From an uncultured Alphaproteobacteria bacterium (GTDB lineage Bacteria > Pseudomonadota > Alphaproteobacteria > RF32 > CAG-239): 64,000 bases of DNA. The stretch lies in the NCBI GenBank assembly GCA_934271715.1, contig CAKQRZ010000004.1, positions 1 to 64,000 on the forward strand. The letters run 5' to 3'. This document shows, one piece after another, positions 44,094 through 53,000 of the stretch. Each line of letters starts with the position of its first letter. Within the stretch, counting starts at the first letter, position 1. A program made the position numbers and the translations under genes. The notes beneath the pieces are model-generated. The model saw only the letters and a program-made list of their open reading frames with translations. It was not told where the DNA came from and did not search any database.

Positions 44094-46571
44094 TTACAAA
44101 TATTTTCCTGTAATACTGTTTTTATTTTCTTTTATTTCCCGCGGCGTTCCGCTTGCCACAATCCTGCCGCCGGCGTTGCCTCCTTCCGGTCCCATATCAA
44201 TTACATAATCAGCATTGCGTATCACATCTAAATCGTGCTCAATAACAACAACTGTCGCCCCTTTATCAAGAAGTGCTTGAAAAACACCCAAAAGCACCTG
44301 CACATCTAAAGGATGCAGCCCTATTGACGGCTCATCAAAAACAAAAACCGTGTCATTTTGCGTTTTACCGATTTCACTGGCTAATTTCAAACGCTGTGCT
44401 TCCCCGCCGGACAAACTTGGCGTTTCCTCTCCCAGTGTCAAATAGCCAAGCCCCAGCTGTTTTAGAACATTCAATCTTTGGCTAACAATTTTCATATCTT
44501 TGCAAAAATCTATGGCAGAATTTATATCCATATCCATCAGTTCAGGAAGAGAAACGCTGCTGCTGGTCTTATTGCTGATTTTTACATCATAAGCGGCTTT
44601 GGCATAACGAGAACCACGGCAATCCGGACAAGGAATATTTACGTCCGGCAAAAATTGAACATCGAGGCTGACAACGCCGGTGCCGTCGCAGTTAGGGCAG
44701 CGCAAAGATCCTGTATTATAGGAAAAATCGCTCGCTTTATAGCCTTTTTCCTTGGCTGCCGCAGTTTTGGCATACAGCTTCCGCAGTTCATCGTGAACAC
44801 CGGCATAAGTAGCAACAGTAGAACGGACATTGATACCAATAGGAGTTGCATCAATCAGTTTCACATGGGCAATGCCTTTTGCCTCAACTTTGCGGATATG
44901 CAAAGGAAGAGCATTCCCATTTATATATGCCTCAAGCGCCGGAACTAGACTTTCCAATACCATCGTTGTTTTGCCCGAGCCGGATACACCGGTAACCACG
45001 GTTAGCCGCCCTTTTGGAATATCCACATCAAGCGGCTTAACGGTGTGAATTTGCGTTGTCGACAGATAAATAACGCCGTTTTCAAACATCTTATTTTTTT
45101 CCGCACAGCTGCGCAGCTTTGTTTCAGCCTTGCCGGAAAGAAACTTTCCTATTTGCGAAACCGGATTATTTTCAATGTTCCGGATTGTTCCCTGCGCAAT
45201 CACTTTGCCGCCTTTTGCGCCTGCTTCCGGTCCCATTTCTATAATCCAATCGGATTCTTTCAAAATCTGTGTGTCATGGTCAACTAATATAACTGAATTG
45301 CCGTCTGCCACCAAATCATGCATAACGCCTGTCAAGCCCACAATATTTGACGGGTGCAACCCAATTGACGGCTCGTCCAGCACATAAAGAACTCCGGTCG
45401 TACGATTGCGGACGGCGCGTGCCAGCTGCATTCGCTGACGTTCGCCGGTAGAAAGCGTAAATGCCGAACGGTCAAGCGTCAAATAGCCCAGTCCCAAATC
45501 CAACAACCGCTTTGCCGTGTTTAAAAATGCTTCGCAAATGCTTTCTGCCATCGGACGCATTTCTTCCGGCAGGCTTTCCGGTACATCACTCACCCAATCA
45601 ACCAATTCGGCAAGCGTCATTGTGCACGCCCTGTCCAAAGATATGCCTTTCAGCTTTGGTGCGCGGGCAGCCGCCGAAAGACGAGTGCCCTGACATTCCG
45701 GACAAACATCTTCCTTCAAAAATTTTTCCACCCGTTTCATGCCTTTTTCATCTTTAACCTTGGCTAGTGCATTTTCAACGGTATAAACAGCGTTATAATA
45801 GGTAAAATCAAGCTCACCCGCCTGATTAGAGCTTTTTGCCTTATAAAAAATATGTTTTTTAACCGCCGGTCCGTGATAAACAATTTCTTTTTCTTCCGCC
45901 GTCAAATCACGGAATGGAATATTTGTCCGCACTCCCATTTCGCGGCATACATCAGTCATCAGCGACCACATCAGGCTGTTCCACGGAGCAACCGCCCCTT
46001 CGTCAATGCTAAGGGAATCATCAGGCACAAGCGTAGCAATATCAACTGTGCGTACGCTTCCAGTACCGCCGCATTTCGGACAAGCTCCTTGAGAATTGAA
46101 TGCAAGTTCCTCCGCCGACGGAGCATAAAAATGAACGCCGCATTCCGGACAGACAAGTTCTTTTCCGGCAGCCACAGCCAAAGAAGGCTGCAGATAATGT
46201 CCGTTCGGGCAGTGATGGCTGGCAAGTCTGGAAAACATCAGACGCAGGCTGTTCAGTAATTCTGTTCCCGTGCCGAATGTACTGCGGATACCAGGAACCA
46301 CCGGACGCTGATGAAGCGCCAGCGCCGCCGGAACATACAATGCCTCATCTACGCAAGCTCTTGCTGCCTGCGTCATTCTGCGGCGGGTATAGGTGGAAAG
46401 CGCCTCCAAATACCGGCGCGAACCTTCTGCATACAGCACGCCGAGAGCAAGCGATGATTTGCCTGAACCGGATACACCGGCGATTCCGACGATTTTGCCC
46501 AGCGGAATATCTATATCAATATTTTTCAGATTGTGTACTTTTGCCCCGCGGATTAGCATTTTATCAATCAT
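44094..46571 (-). CDS. UvrA-like ABC ATPase (class II / drug-resistance type)
   Basis: Start set at MIDKML (46571), with GGAGAG 12 nt upstream; the reading from 46613 adds 14 residues without a site. 825 residues, about 110 shorter than true UvrA. Two ABC cassettes with Walker A GVSGSGKSSL and GVSGSGKTTM, signatures STGERQRMQLA and SLSGGEAQRLKLA, and zinc modules CPECxx/CPKCGG and CPNCDGTG/CPDCRGSRY. The shortening and composition fit the UvrA2 group, which lacks part of the UvrB-binding region. It may protect against DNA-binding drugs rather than act in core repair. Confidence 0.88.
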   Translation of the reverse strand: MIDKMLIRGAKVHNLKNIDIDIPLGKIVGIAGVSGSGKSSLALGVLYAEGSRRYLEALSTYTRRRMTQAARACVDEALYVPAALALHQRPVVPGIRSTFGTGTELLNSLRLMFSRLASHHCPNGHYLQPSLAVAAGKELVCPECGVHFYAPSAEELAFNSQGACPKCGGTGSVRTVDIATLVPDDSLSIDEGAVAPWNSLMWSLMTDVCREMGVRTNIPFRDLTAEEKEIVYHGPAVKKHIFYKAKSSNQAGELDFTYYNAVYTVENALAKVKDEKGMKRVEKFLKEDVCPECQGTRLSAAARAPKLKGISLDRACTMTLAELVDWVSDVPESLPEEMRPMAESICEAFLNTAKRLLDLGLGYLTLDRSAFTLSTGERQRMQLARAVRNRTTGVLYVLDEPSIGLHPSNIVGLTGVMHDLVADGNSVILVDHDTQILKESDWIIEMGPEAGAKGGKVIAQGTIRNIENNPVSQIGKFLSGKAETKLRSCAEKNKMFENGVIYLSTTQIHTVKPLDVDIPKGRLTVVTGVSGSGKTTMVLESLVPALEAYINGNALPLHIRKVEAKGIAHVKLIDATPIGINVRSTVATYAGVHDELRKLYAKTAAAKEKGYKASDFSYNTGSLRCPNCDGTGVVSLDVQFLPDVNIPCPDCRGSRYAKAAYDVKISNKTSSSVSLPELMDMDINSAIDFCKDMKIVSQRLNVLKQLGLGYLTLGEETPSLSGGEAQRLKLASEIGKTQNDTVFVFDEPSIGLHPLDVQVLLGVFQALLDKGATVVVIEHDLDVIRNADYVIDMGPEGGNAGGRIVASGTPREIKENKNSITGKYL

Positions 46572-46827
46572 TTTTTCTGCTCTCCAAAATTTTACATTCC
46601 AATTTTGTAACAATTATTTTTCTCATGCCCAAAATAATATTACACCCTGCCTGACATCTCAATAAAAAAATAATTGCTCTTTAATTTTTCATAGGCTTTA
46701 GAAAACACCAAAGATTAAAAAAATCATAAATTCAAAGCTCTGCAAACCTAAAAATAAGGAGTTTCTTTTTTGCGTAAAAATAAGCAATTATGTCCATATT
46801 TTTTTGCCTTAAAATGTAATATTTTGC

Positions 46828-46856
46828 TTGAAGTCTGACGTTTTGTGTTATACATT
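46828..46856 (+). promoter_or_regulatory. sigma70-type promoter of ppdK
   Basis: TTGAAG, 17-bp spacer, TACATT, about 94 bp before the ATG. The rest of the 46572-46949 interval is AT-rich without a supportable gene. Confidence 0.55.
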
Positions 46857-46949
46857 CTAGGCAAATTGAAGTTTTTTAATTTTAGTTATGGCTCGTTTGC
46901 GGGCTGTAACTTCGTTTTAACAAAATAGCTAATAGGAGCTTAAATAACC

Positions 46950-49628
46950 ATGAGTAAATGGGTATATACATTTGGAAATGGCAAAGCAGAAGGCGATGCC
47001 AACATGCGTAATCTCCTGGGCGGTAAAGGTGCTAACTTGGCAGAAATGAACAAAGTTGGCTTGCCTGTTCCTCCTGGATTCACCGTTACAACAGACGTTT
47101 GCACATATTACTATGCAAACAACAACACATACCCTGCTGACTTGAAAGACCAAGTTAAAGCAGCTGTTGCCGGTGTTGAAGCCATTATGGGTAAAAAATT
47201 TGCCGATCCTGAAAATCCGCTGTTGTTCTCTGTTCGTTCCGGCGCTAGAATTTCTATGCCTGGTATGATGGACACCGTTTTGAACCTTGGTTTGAACGAT
47301 GAAAGCGTAAAAGGTTTGGCTAAAGTTTCCGGCAACGAAAGATTCGCTTACGATTCTTACCGCCGTTTTATCCAAATGTTCTCTGATGTAGTTTTGGGTG
47401 CAGACCTTGATGAATATGAAGGCGCTCTTGAAGCTATGAAAAAAGCCAAAGGTTATGCATCTGATACAGATATGACAACCGAAGACTTGAAAGAATTGGT
47501 AAAAGAATACAAAGAAATCGGCAAAAAATTGGGCAAAGTTGTTCCACAAGATCCTTGGGAACAATTGTGGCTCGGTATCGGCGCCGTATTTGGTTCTTGG
47601 AACGCTGCCCGTGCTATTACTTACCGTAAATTGAACAATATCCCTGGCGATTGGGGTACCGCTTGTAACGTTCAAACCATGGTATTCGGTAATGCCGGTA
47701 ACGATTCTGCAACCGGTGTATGTTTCTCTCGTGACCCTGCAACCGGCGAAAACAGATATTACGGCGAATACTTAATCAACGCTCAAGGCGAAGACGTTGT
47801 GGCTGGTATTCGTACTCCGCAGCCTATGGGTTCTGAGGGCAAAGGCAACTCTTTGGAAGAATTGTGGCCAGATTTGTACAAACAGCTTGTAGATGTTCGT
47901 AACGCTTTGGAAGCACACTACAAAGATATGCAAGATATGGAATTTACCATTGAGCATAAAAAATTGTGGATGTTGCAATGCCGTAACGGTAAAAGAACTG
48001 CAGCTGCTGCTGTAAGAATGGCTGTTGAAATGGTTAACGAAGGTTTGTTGACTAAAGAAGAAGCTATTATGCGCGTTGGTGCTGACCAATTAGACCAATT
48101 GCTGCACCCAATGTTGGACCCTAAAGCTAACAAAAAAGTTATTGCTAACGGTTTGCCTGCATCTCCTGGTGCTGCTGTGGGCCGTGCTGTATTCTGCGCT
48201 GAAGATGCAGAAGCTTGGGCTGCTAAAGGCGAAAAAGTTATCCTTATCCGTAACGAAACTTCTCCGGAAGATATCGGCGGTATGCACGCTTCTCAAGGTG
48301 TGATTACTGCCCGCGGCGGTATGACTTCTCACGCTGCTGTGGTTGCCCGCGGTATGGGTACTCCTTGCGTATCTGGTTCAACAGATATCACTATTGACTA
48401 CAAATCTAAAACAATGTCTACAAAATGCGGCGTTGTAATTAAAGAAGGCGATTGGGTATCTTTGGACGGTGCTAAAGGTCAAATCATTGAGGGCGAAATT
48501 CCGACTGTAAGCGCATCTATGACCGGTAACTTCGGTACATTTATGGGCTGGGTTGATGAAATCCGCACAATGCACGTTCGCGCCAACGCTGAAACACCTG
48601 CTGACGCTAAACAAGCTTTGGCTTTCGGTGCTGAAGGTATTGGTTTGGCTCGTACCGAACACATGTTCTTTGACGCTAAAAGAATTTCTGATATGCGTAC
48701 CATGATTTTGTCTGATGACGAAGCTGGCCGCCGTGCTGCTTTGGCTAAATTGCTGCCATACCAAAAAGAAGACTTCAAAGAATTATACAGAACCATGAAC
48801 GGTTTCCCTGTAGTTATTCGTTTGTTGGACCCACCGCTCCATGAATTTTTGCCTCACACAGATGCAGAAATGCAGGAATTGGCTGATAAAATGGGCAAAA
48901 CTTTAGCCGAAGTTAAAAACCGCGCTAACTCTTTGCACGAAATGAACCCTATGTTGGGTCACCGCGGCTGCCGTTTGCCGATTACCTATCCGGAAATCTG
49001 CGAAATGCAAACCCGCGCTATCTTGGAAGCTGCTATGGAATGCCGTGACGAAGGCGTTAATGTTATGCCTGAAATTGAAGTTCCATTGGTTGGTTCTAAG
49101 AAAGAATTGGATATTGTTAAAAACATCATTGATACAACTGCTCAAAAGATTTTTGCTGAAAAAGGCAAATCTATTGAATATGAAGTTGGTACCATGATTG
49201 AATTGCCGAGAGCCGCTTTGATGGCTGAAGAAATCGCTGCTTCTGCTGCATTCTTTGGTTTTGGTACAAACGACTTGACTCAAACAACTTTGGGTATGAG
49301 CCGTGACGATACCGGTGCTATCTTGGATTGCTATCGTGCAAAAGGCATTTATGTTGCTGATCCGTTTGCTTCTATTGATGTTGACGGTGTTGGTAAATTG
49401 GTTAAACGCGCTTGCGAATATGGCCGTAAAACTAACCCAGACTTGTTGTTGGGTGTTTGCGGTGAACACGGTGGCGACCCTAAATCCATTGAGTTCTTCC
49501 AACAGTGCGGCTTAGACTATGTATCTTGCTCACCGTTCCGTGTACCGGTAGCACGTTTGGCTGCTGCTCAAGCTGCTATTAAATACGGTAAAACTCAAAA
49601 AGACCACGCAGAAAAGAAAGCTGCTTAA
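46950..49628 (+). CDS. ppdK: pyruvate, phosphate dikinase
   Basis: 892 residues, full length. N-terminal ATP-grasp (GGKGANLAEMNKVGLPVPPGFTVTT), swivelling phosphohistidine domain GGMTSHAAVVARGMGTPCVSG (catalytic His about 455), and C-terminal TIM barrel with MIELPRAALMAEEIA and FGTNDLTQTTLGMSRDD. It interconverts pyruvate + ATP + Pi and PEP + AMP + PPi; in fermentative cells it often replaces pyruvate kinase. Codon usage is strongly biased (GGT, GCT, CGT) compared with neighbours, implying very high expression. Confidence 0.98.
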   Translation: MSKWVYTFGNGKAEGDANMRNLLGGKGANLAEMNKVGLPVPPGFTVTTDVCTYYYANNNTYPADLKDQVKAAVAGVEAIMGKKFADPENPLLFSVRSGARISMPGMMDTVLNLGLNDESVKGLAKVSGNERFAYDSYRRFIQMFSDVVLGADLDEYEGALEAMKKAKGYASDTDMTTEDLKELVKEYKEIGKKLGKVVPQDPWEQLWLGIGAVFGSWNAARAITYRKLNNIPGDWGTACNVQTMVFGNAGNDSATGVCFSRDPATGENRYYGEYLINAQGEDVVAGIRTPQPMGSEGKGNSLEELWPDLYKQLVDVRNALEAHYKDMQDMEFTIEHKKLWMLQCRNGKRTAAAAVRMAVEMVNEGLLTKEEAIMRVGADQLDQLLHPMLDPKANKKVIANGLPASPGAAVGRAVFCAEDAEAWAAKGEKVILIRNETSPEDIGGMHASQGVITARGGMTSHAAVVARGMGTPCVSGSTDITIDYKSKTMSTKCGVVIKEGDWVSLDGAKGQIIEGEIPTVSASMTGNFGTFMGWVDEIRTMHVRANAETPADAKQALAFGAEGIGLARTEHMFFDAKRISDMRTMILSDDEAGRRAALAKLLPYQKEDFKELYRTMNGFPVVIRLLDPPLHEFLPHTDAEMQELADKMGKTLAEVKNRANSLHEMNPMLGHRGCRLPITYPEICEMQTRAILEAAMECRDEGVNVMPEIEVPLVGSKKELDIVKNIIDTTAQKIFAEKGKSIEYEVGTMIELPRAALMAEEIAASAAFFGFGTNDLTQTTLGMSRDDTGAILDCYRAKGIYVADPFASIDVDGVGKLVKRACEYGRKTNPDLLLGVCGEHGGDPKSIEFFQQCGLDYVSCSPFRVPVARLAAAQAAIKYGKTQKDHAEKKAA

Positions 49629-49652
49629 TCTTTAGAGCCAGTACAAAAAAAT

Positions 49653-49687
49653 TCTCCCCGTTATTAACTTAGCGGGGAGTTTTTTTA
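49653..49687 (+). terminator. intrinsic terminator after ppdK
   Basis: CTCCCCG-ttattaacttag-CGGGGAGTTTTTTT. Confidence 0.85.
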
Positions 49688-50332
49688 TTAAAAATACAAA
49701 ACCAAAGAACAATCTCCGCTATTATCCACGGTACAAGATTTACATAATTGGTTAATCTGATTTAATGTCACATTTGCCAAACATTTCCGTGAACCGGAAC
49801 AATGCTTTGTACCAAAAAGAAAATCGTTAGCCGAAGATGTTTTTCCACGCCATAAATAAGCTGCATAAACAACTTCATGCAAAGGTTTTGCTAAAGTTGT
49901 CATCATTTCACGGCAAAACATTTGATGTTCAGGATTTTCAAAATATCCTTTACTGTCTTGTCCAAAATATATTTCAAAGGCAAAAGCGTCTATCACTTCA
50001 CCGCGGAGAGATTTTCTGTTATATAATTGAACATTATTATTAAAATCATCAATTAAAAAATGACTGCTTTGCTTTTTCCAGCTGTTAGGCACAAGATTAA
50101 GAGAATAAGCTAAATCAACAAACCCAGTATCATTTTGTTGTTTTTTCAATTCATTCATATGGTCTAATAATCCAAAAATCATAGAACTATAATCATTGAC
50201 TGCCTTATTAACCTTAAATTTTGTCATCGCTTTGGAATATCCGGCGATACCTCCGACAGACAATACGCCGACAATCGCCAGAACTCCCAGCATTTCTATC
50301 ATACTGCGGCCTTTTTCTAAATTTTTATACAT
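49688..50332 (-). CDS. type IV pilin-like protein (leader RNA C)
   Basis: Start set at ATG 50332 (ACGGAG upstream, MYKNLEKG leader like pilin A); the longer reading from 50467 runs into the leader RNA. GRSMIEMLGVLAIVGVL then GGIAGYSKAMTKFKVNKAV. The tail is MFCREM, LFGTKHC, KCLANVTL and CKSC, the family pattern. 214 residues. Transcribed behind structured leader RNA C and convergent with ppdK. Confidence 0.82.
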   Translation of the reverse strand: MYKNLEKGRSMIEMLGVLAIVGVLSVGGIAGYSKAMTKFKVNKAVNDYSSMIFGLLDHMNELKKQQNDTGFVDLAYSLNLVPNSWKKQSSHFLIDDFNNNVQLYNRKSLRGEVIDAFAFEIYFGQDSKGYFENPEHQMFCREMMTTLAKPLHEVVYAAYLWRGKTSSANDFLFGTKHCSGSRKCLANVTLNQINQLCKSCTVDNSGDCSLVLYF

Positions 50333-50359
50333 TTTTCTAACTCCGTTTAATTTTGTTGC

Positions 50360-50560
50360 ACATAAACAAAACCCACCAAAATGGCGGGCGGATGTTAGTA
50401 AACCGTATACACATAAACGGCTCGGCTTATTCAGCCAAATAGCCTTATTTAGCCGACATCCGTCCAACGGAAATCGGCATACAAAATTTTAAGTCGCTAT
50501 GCTGTAACGACTATGTGTATAAAAGGGTTACTACGCCCTAGATAGACTATCATCTATCTA
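50360..50560 (-). ncRNA. structured pilin leader RNA, copy C
   Basis: The 5' hairpin (50540-50559) is AGATAGAT-GATA-GTCTATCT, 8 bp. Box AGGGCGTAGTAACCC follows. The enclosing stem TATACACATA/TATGTGTATA (50512-50521 with 50406-50415) is unrelated in sequence to that of A, B or D. CGGATGT (RNA sense, 50462-50456) can pair with ACATCCG (50395-50389) next to the terminator CCCGCC...GGTGGG (50372-50388). Confidence 0.8.
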
Positions 50561-50566
50561 ATTATA

Positions 50567-50595
50567 ATTTTACTTAAATATTGTCTGAAAGTAAA
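50567..50595 (-). promoter_or_regulatory. sigma70-type promoter of pilin leader RNA C
   Basis: On the minus strand TTTACT (50595-50590), 17-bp spacer, TAAAAT (50572-50567). The leader hairpin starts 7 nt later. Confidence 0.7.
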
Positions 50596-50663
50596 GATAA
50601 TTTTATAATTAAAAATTCAATATAAAAGGAGCTAGAAAAAATTCTACCCCCCTTTGAAAACAA

Positions 50664-50709
50664 TGGTGCCGGTTATGTGACTTGAACACACGACCCACGC
50701 ATTACGAAT
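50664..50709. repeat. att site, left (tRNA-Thr 3' fragment)
   Basis: Matches 55315-55360 at 45 of 46 positions and also keeps CCTTTGAAAA on the outer side. It lacks the 5' half of a tRNA and is the displaced original 3' end. Confidence 0.9.
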
Positions 50710-50786
50710 AGCGTTTATGCAATACTTTGAGAAAAAAGCATTTTATAATCAAATGTTTATAACCTTTTATAATAAAGGTTTATTAC

Positions 50787-50810
50787 ATTGTGCCAAATTT
50801 GTGTCAAATC
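50787..50810. promoter_or_regulatory. integrase arm-site candidate, left
   Basis: Two tandem TTGTGCCAAA-like units (ATTGTGCCAAATTTGTGTCA...). The same double unit occurs at 55155-55178, inside the right end. Paired direct sites at both ends are typical integrase arm-binding sites. Between 50811 and 51011 I see only AT-rich sequence. Confidence 0.6.
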
Positions 50811-51011
50811 AATAAAATGATAATATGATTTAATGATGTAATATATTTTTGTAAAATGATTGATGTTATACTATTACAAAAGTATAGCGTTTTTAACTAA
50901 CATATTGATTTTTAATGTTTTTATTTTTATGTTTTTCCTATTGACTTTTTATGATGTTATGTTATTATGTATATATGATTAAATGATAACATTATAAAAG
51001 GATTTTTTGAA

Positions 51012-51602
51012 ATGATTGGCAAGGCTGAAGTTTTGAAAGAATATGATGTCAGAAACGTGTTGAATATGATTAAGTCAATGGATAACCCACAACGCAACCG
51101 CATCATCTTTTTGCTGTCCTATCTTGTTGGTATGCGTGTATGCAATATCCAAAAATTACAGATTAGCGATGTATTTGACGATAATGGCAAGGTCTTTGAT
51201 AAAATCGTTCTGTCAAAGGATAAGAACAAATTTCACAAAATTGCTGAATATTATCTAAATGATGAAATGAAAAAAGAACTTATCAATTATTACAAGTTTT
51301 TGAAAAATGATAAAATGAAATTATGTGAAAATGATTATTTGATTCAATCAAACAAAACAGGCAAGTATTTGCGAAAAGAAAGCATAGTCCGCATCTTTCG
51401 TCAAATCTATGACAAGTGCGGTTTAGCAAAATGCCGCTCGCACTCTGGTAGACGAACATTTATTACCGATTTATGCGACAAAGGCGTTGCGATTCAGGTT
51501 GTTTCAAAGTTGGTAAATCACAAATCAATCAGCACAACAATGGGATATTATCAGCAAAATCCCACAACGCTGCTAAACGCTGTCAATGCTATGAGTTTAT
51601 AG
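51012..51602 (+). CDS. short tyrosine recombinase (FimB/FimE-sized)
   Basis: 196 residues consisting almost only of the catalytic domain. Arg in LVGMRVCNIQKL, Lys in the beta-hairpin (KDKNKFHKI), HSGRRTF (His-x-x-Arg), NHKSISTTMGYY (second His and nucleophile Tyr): all active residues present. It lacks most of the N-terminal core-binding domain, so it is the size of inversion recombinases such as FimB. In the element it might resolve multimers or invert DNA; the long integrase at 53996 is the likelier integration enzyme. Confidence 0.85.
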   Translation: MIGKAEVLKEYDVRNVLNMIKSMDNPQRNRIIFLLSYLVGMRVCNIQKLQISDVFDDNGKVFDKIVLSKDKNKFHKIAEYYLNDEMKKELINYYKFLKNDKMKLCENDYLIQSNKTGKYLRKESIVRIFRQIYDKCGLAKCRSHSGRRTFITDLCDKGVAIQVVSKLVNHKSISTTMGYYQQNPTTLLNAVNAMSL

Positions 51603-51611
51603 GGGGTATCA

Positions 51612-51830
51612 ATGAGCAAGTTTAGTGTCTTTACAATCAAATGCCCTGTTTGCGGCAAAGGCGATATACCTTTTCCTTTTGATGATGACGGGTGCGGATA
51701 TTGTCGCCATTGCGGGGCAAGTATGGAGCAAATCAGAGAACACTGGGATATACAATGCAAGATGGGCGGGTTTGCCGTTCGTGTCATTGTGGCTGTGGCG
51801 GTGCTTTCCTACTTGTTTAGCCTTTTTTAG
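51612..51830 (+). CDS. small zinc-ribbon protein with C-terminal membrane helix
   Basis: 72 residues. CPVCGKG...CGYCRHCG is a four-Cys zinc ribbon (about 11-39) and the last 20 residues form a membrane helix. GGGGGT lies 6 nt before the ATG. It follows the recombinase by 9 nt. Function unknown. Confidence 0.65.
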   Translation: MSKFSVFTIKCPVCGKGDIPFPFDDDGCGYCRHCGASMEQIREHWDIQCKMGGFAVRVIVAVAVLSYLFSLF

Positions 51831-52230
51831 TCGCTATTCCTTTGGCAATTTTCATAGTCTTGATTTTGCTGTCAAGGTGCTTGATAAATTCCGGGTTGTC
51901 CGATACCTCTTTTTTGATGGCTTTGTAGATGTCCTTGACTTCTTCAAGCGAGTAGGCAACATAAGCGGTCGCATTGTTCTCTAAAAAGGGGATAGGCTTG
52001 TTCTGGTACTTAATGAAACAGTAGTATGATTGTCTGTCTTCTTTCAGTTGATACCACCGCCGAACTGCAAAAGGTGCTTTTTGCTCTCTCAAATCAAACT
52101 CAATGTATTGAAGTTGCTTTTCAATCCCTCTCAATATAGTGTTTTTCAGGGCTTCTTCTTTGTTTTTGGCTTTTGGTGCAATTACTGGCTTTGCTGTTTC
52201 TGCCTTAATCATTTTCAAAAATGATGTCAT
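51817..52230 (-). CDS. unknown element-encoded protein
   Basis: 137 residues, not recognised. A basic N-terminus (KAKNKEEALKNTILRGIEKQL), a central RRWYQLKEDRQSYYCFIKYQNKPI strand-like block and a Lys-rich end. Cytosolic. Its 3' end overlaps the zinc-ribbon gene by 14 nt on the other strand. Confidence 0.6.
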   Translation of the reverse strand: MTSFLKMIKAETAKPVIAPKAKNKEEALKNTILRGIEKQLQYIEFDLREQKAPFAVRRWYQLKEDRQSYYCFIKYQNKPIPFLENNATAYVAYSLEEVKDIYKAIKKEVSDNPEFIKHLDSKIKTMKIAKGIATKKG

Positions 52231-52314
52231 TAAATATGTTCTCCAATGTTATCAAAATATTGTTTCATCATATTATTATAACATTGATTCAAAAGAATCA
52301 ACATAAATATTTTT

Positions 52315-52467
52315 ATGAAAAACCGATTGATACAAATTGATGATATAACGATTGACGAAAGTATTATAAAGAATAATACTTTAGTAGACGTTTTGTGCAA
52401 ACTAATTGCCGCTAAACGATTGCAAAAAACAACTCTGTCAATGTTGGCGGAGTTGTTAAAAAAATGA
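52315..52467 (+). CDS. 50-residue ORF candidate
   Basis: Begins MKNRLIQIDDITIDE and ends LSMLAELLKK, helical and Leu-rich. No convincing ribosome binding site. It fills the divergent gap between two minus-strand genes. It could be a small DNA-binding or antitoxin-like protein, but evidence is limited to an intact frame. Confidence 0.35.
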   Translation: MKNRLIQIDDITIDESIIKNNTLVDVLCKLIAAKRLQKTTLSMLAELLKK

Positions 52468-52484
52468 TTTTGTAAGTAATTGTT

Positions 52485-52991
52485 TTAATTAAATAAAATT
52501 CTATTTTTGCAATTTTTGAAAAATGATAGTAGGAAGTTGCATCTTGATTTAATGTCTTTATGATTTAATGATTCATCAATTAAATAATCAAGATTTTCAG
52601 TAATTACTTCTAAATCAATGATGATGTCATCAAGTATTGCAATGGTTGGATTATTACCATTTTTCTGTGATGATTTAAAGTAAGAAGGGGATTTTTCAAA
52701 ATGTCTTGAAAGTCCTTTTCCTGAATGGATTATTCCCAAATCTTTATATAAAGATGTTAATTCTTCAATCTTTTGATAATATGATTCTTTGATGTCTTGT
52801 TTAATTGATTGCTGTTCTTGTCGTTTCTTTTCAAGTTCTTGTTTCTTCTGGTTTATTTGACTTTGTATGATTGCTTGACGTAGTTGGTTTTTCTGGTATA
52901 GGCTGCTGCTCTTCTTCAACTGCTCTCGCTTTATTTTACGGTCCCTGCTGTATGCTTCAGGGGTGTTATTTTCTGGGTTAGGTGTATTCAT
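52485..52991 (-). CDS. unknown coiled-coil protein of the element
   Basis: 168 residues. Residues about 15-85 are a Gln/Lys/Glu-rich coiled coil. The second half (IAILDDIIIDLEVITENLDYLIDE) is acidic and helical. No family known to me. It begins 9 nt after the probable Rep stop, so it is co-transcribed and may serve replication or mobilisation. Confidence 0.6.
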   Translation of the reverse strand: MNTPNPENNTPEAYSRDRKIKREQLKKSSSLYQKNQLRQAIIQSQINQKKQELEKKRQEQQSIKQDIKESYYQKIEELTSLYKDLGIIHSGKGLSRHFEKSPSYFKSSQKNGNNPTIAILDDIIIDLEVITENLDYLIDESLNHKDIKSRCNFLLSFFKNCKNRILFN

Positions 52992-53000
52992 TGCTTATCC

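Noticed and set aside
46750..46830. Short TTG-initiated ORF after AAGGAG before ppdK
   Set aside because: 22 codons, weak start codon, overlaps the predicted ppdK promoter, and no terminator or family support.
50664..50709. A second tRNA gene at the left end of the element
   Set aside because: Only the 3' half matches; the anticodon arm and 5' half are missing, so it is an att remnant.
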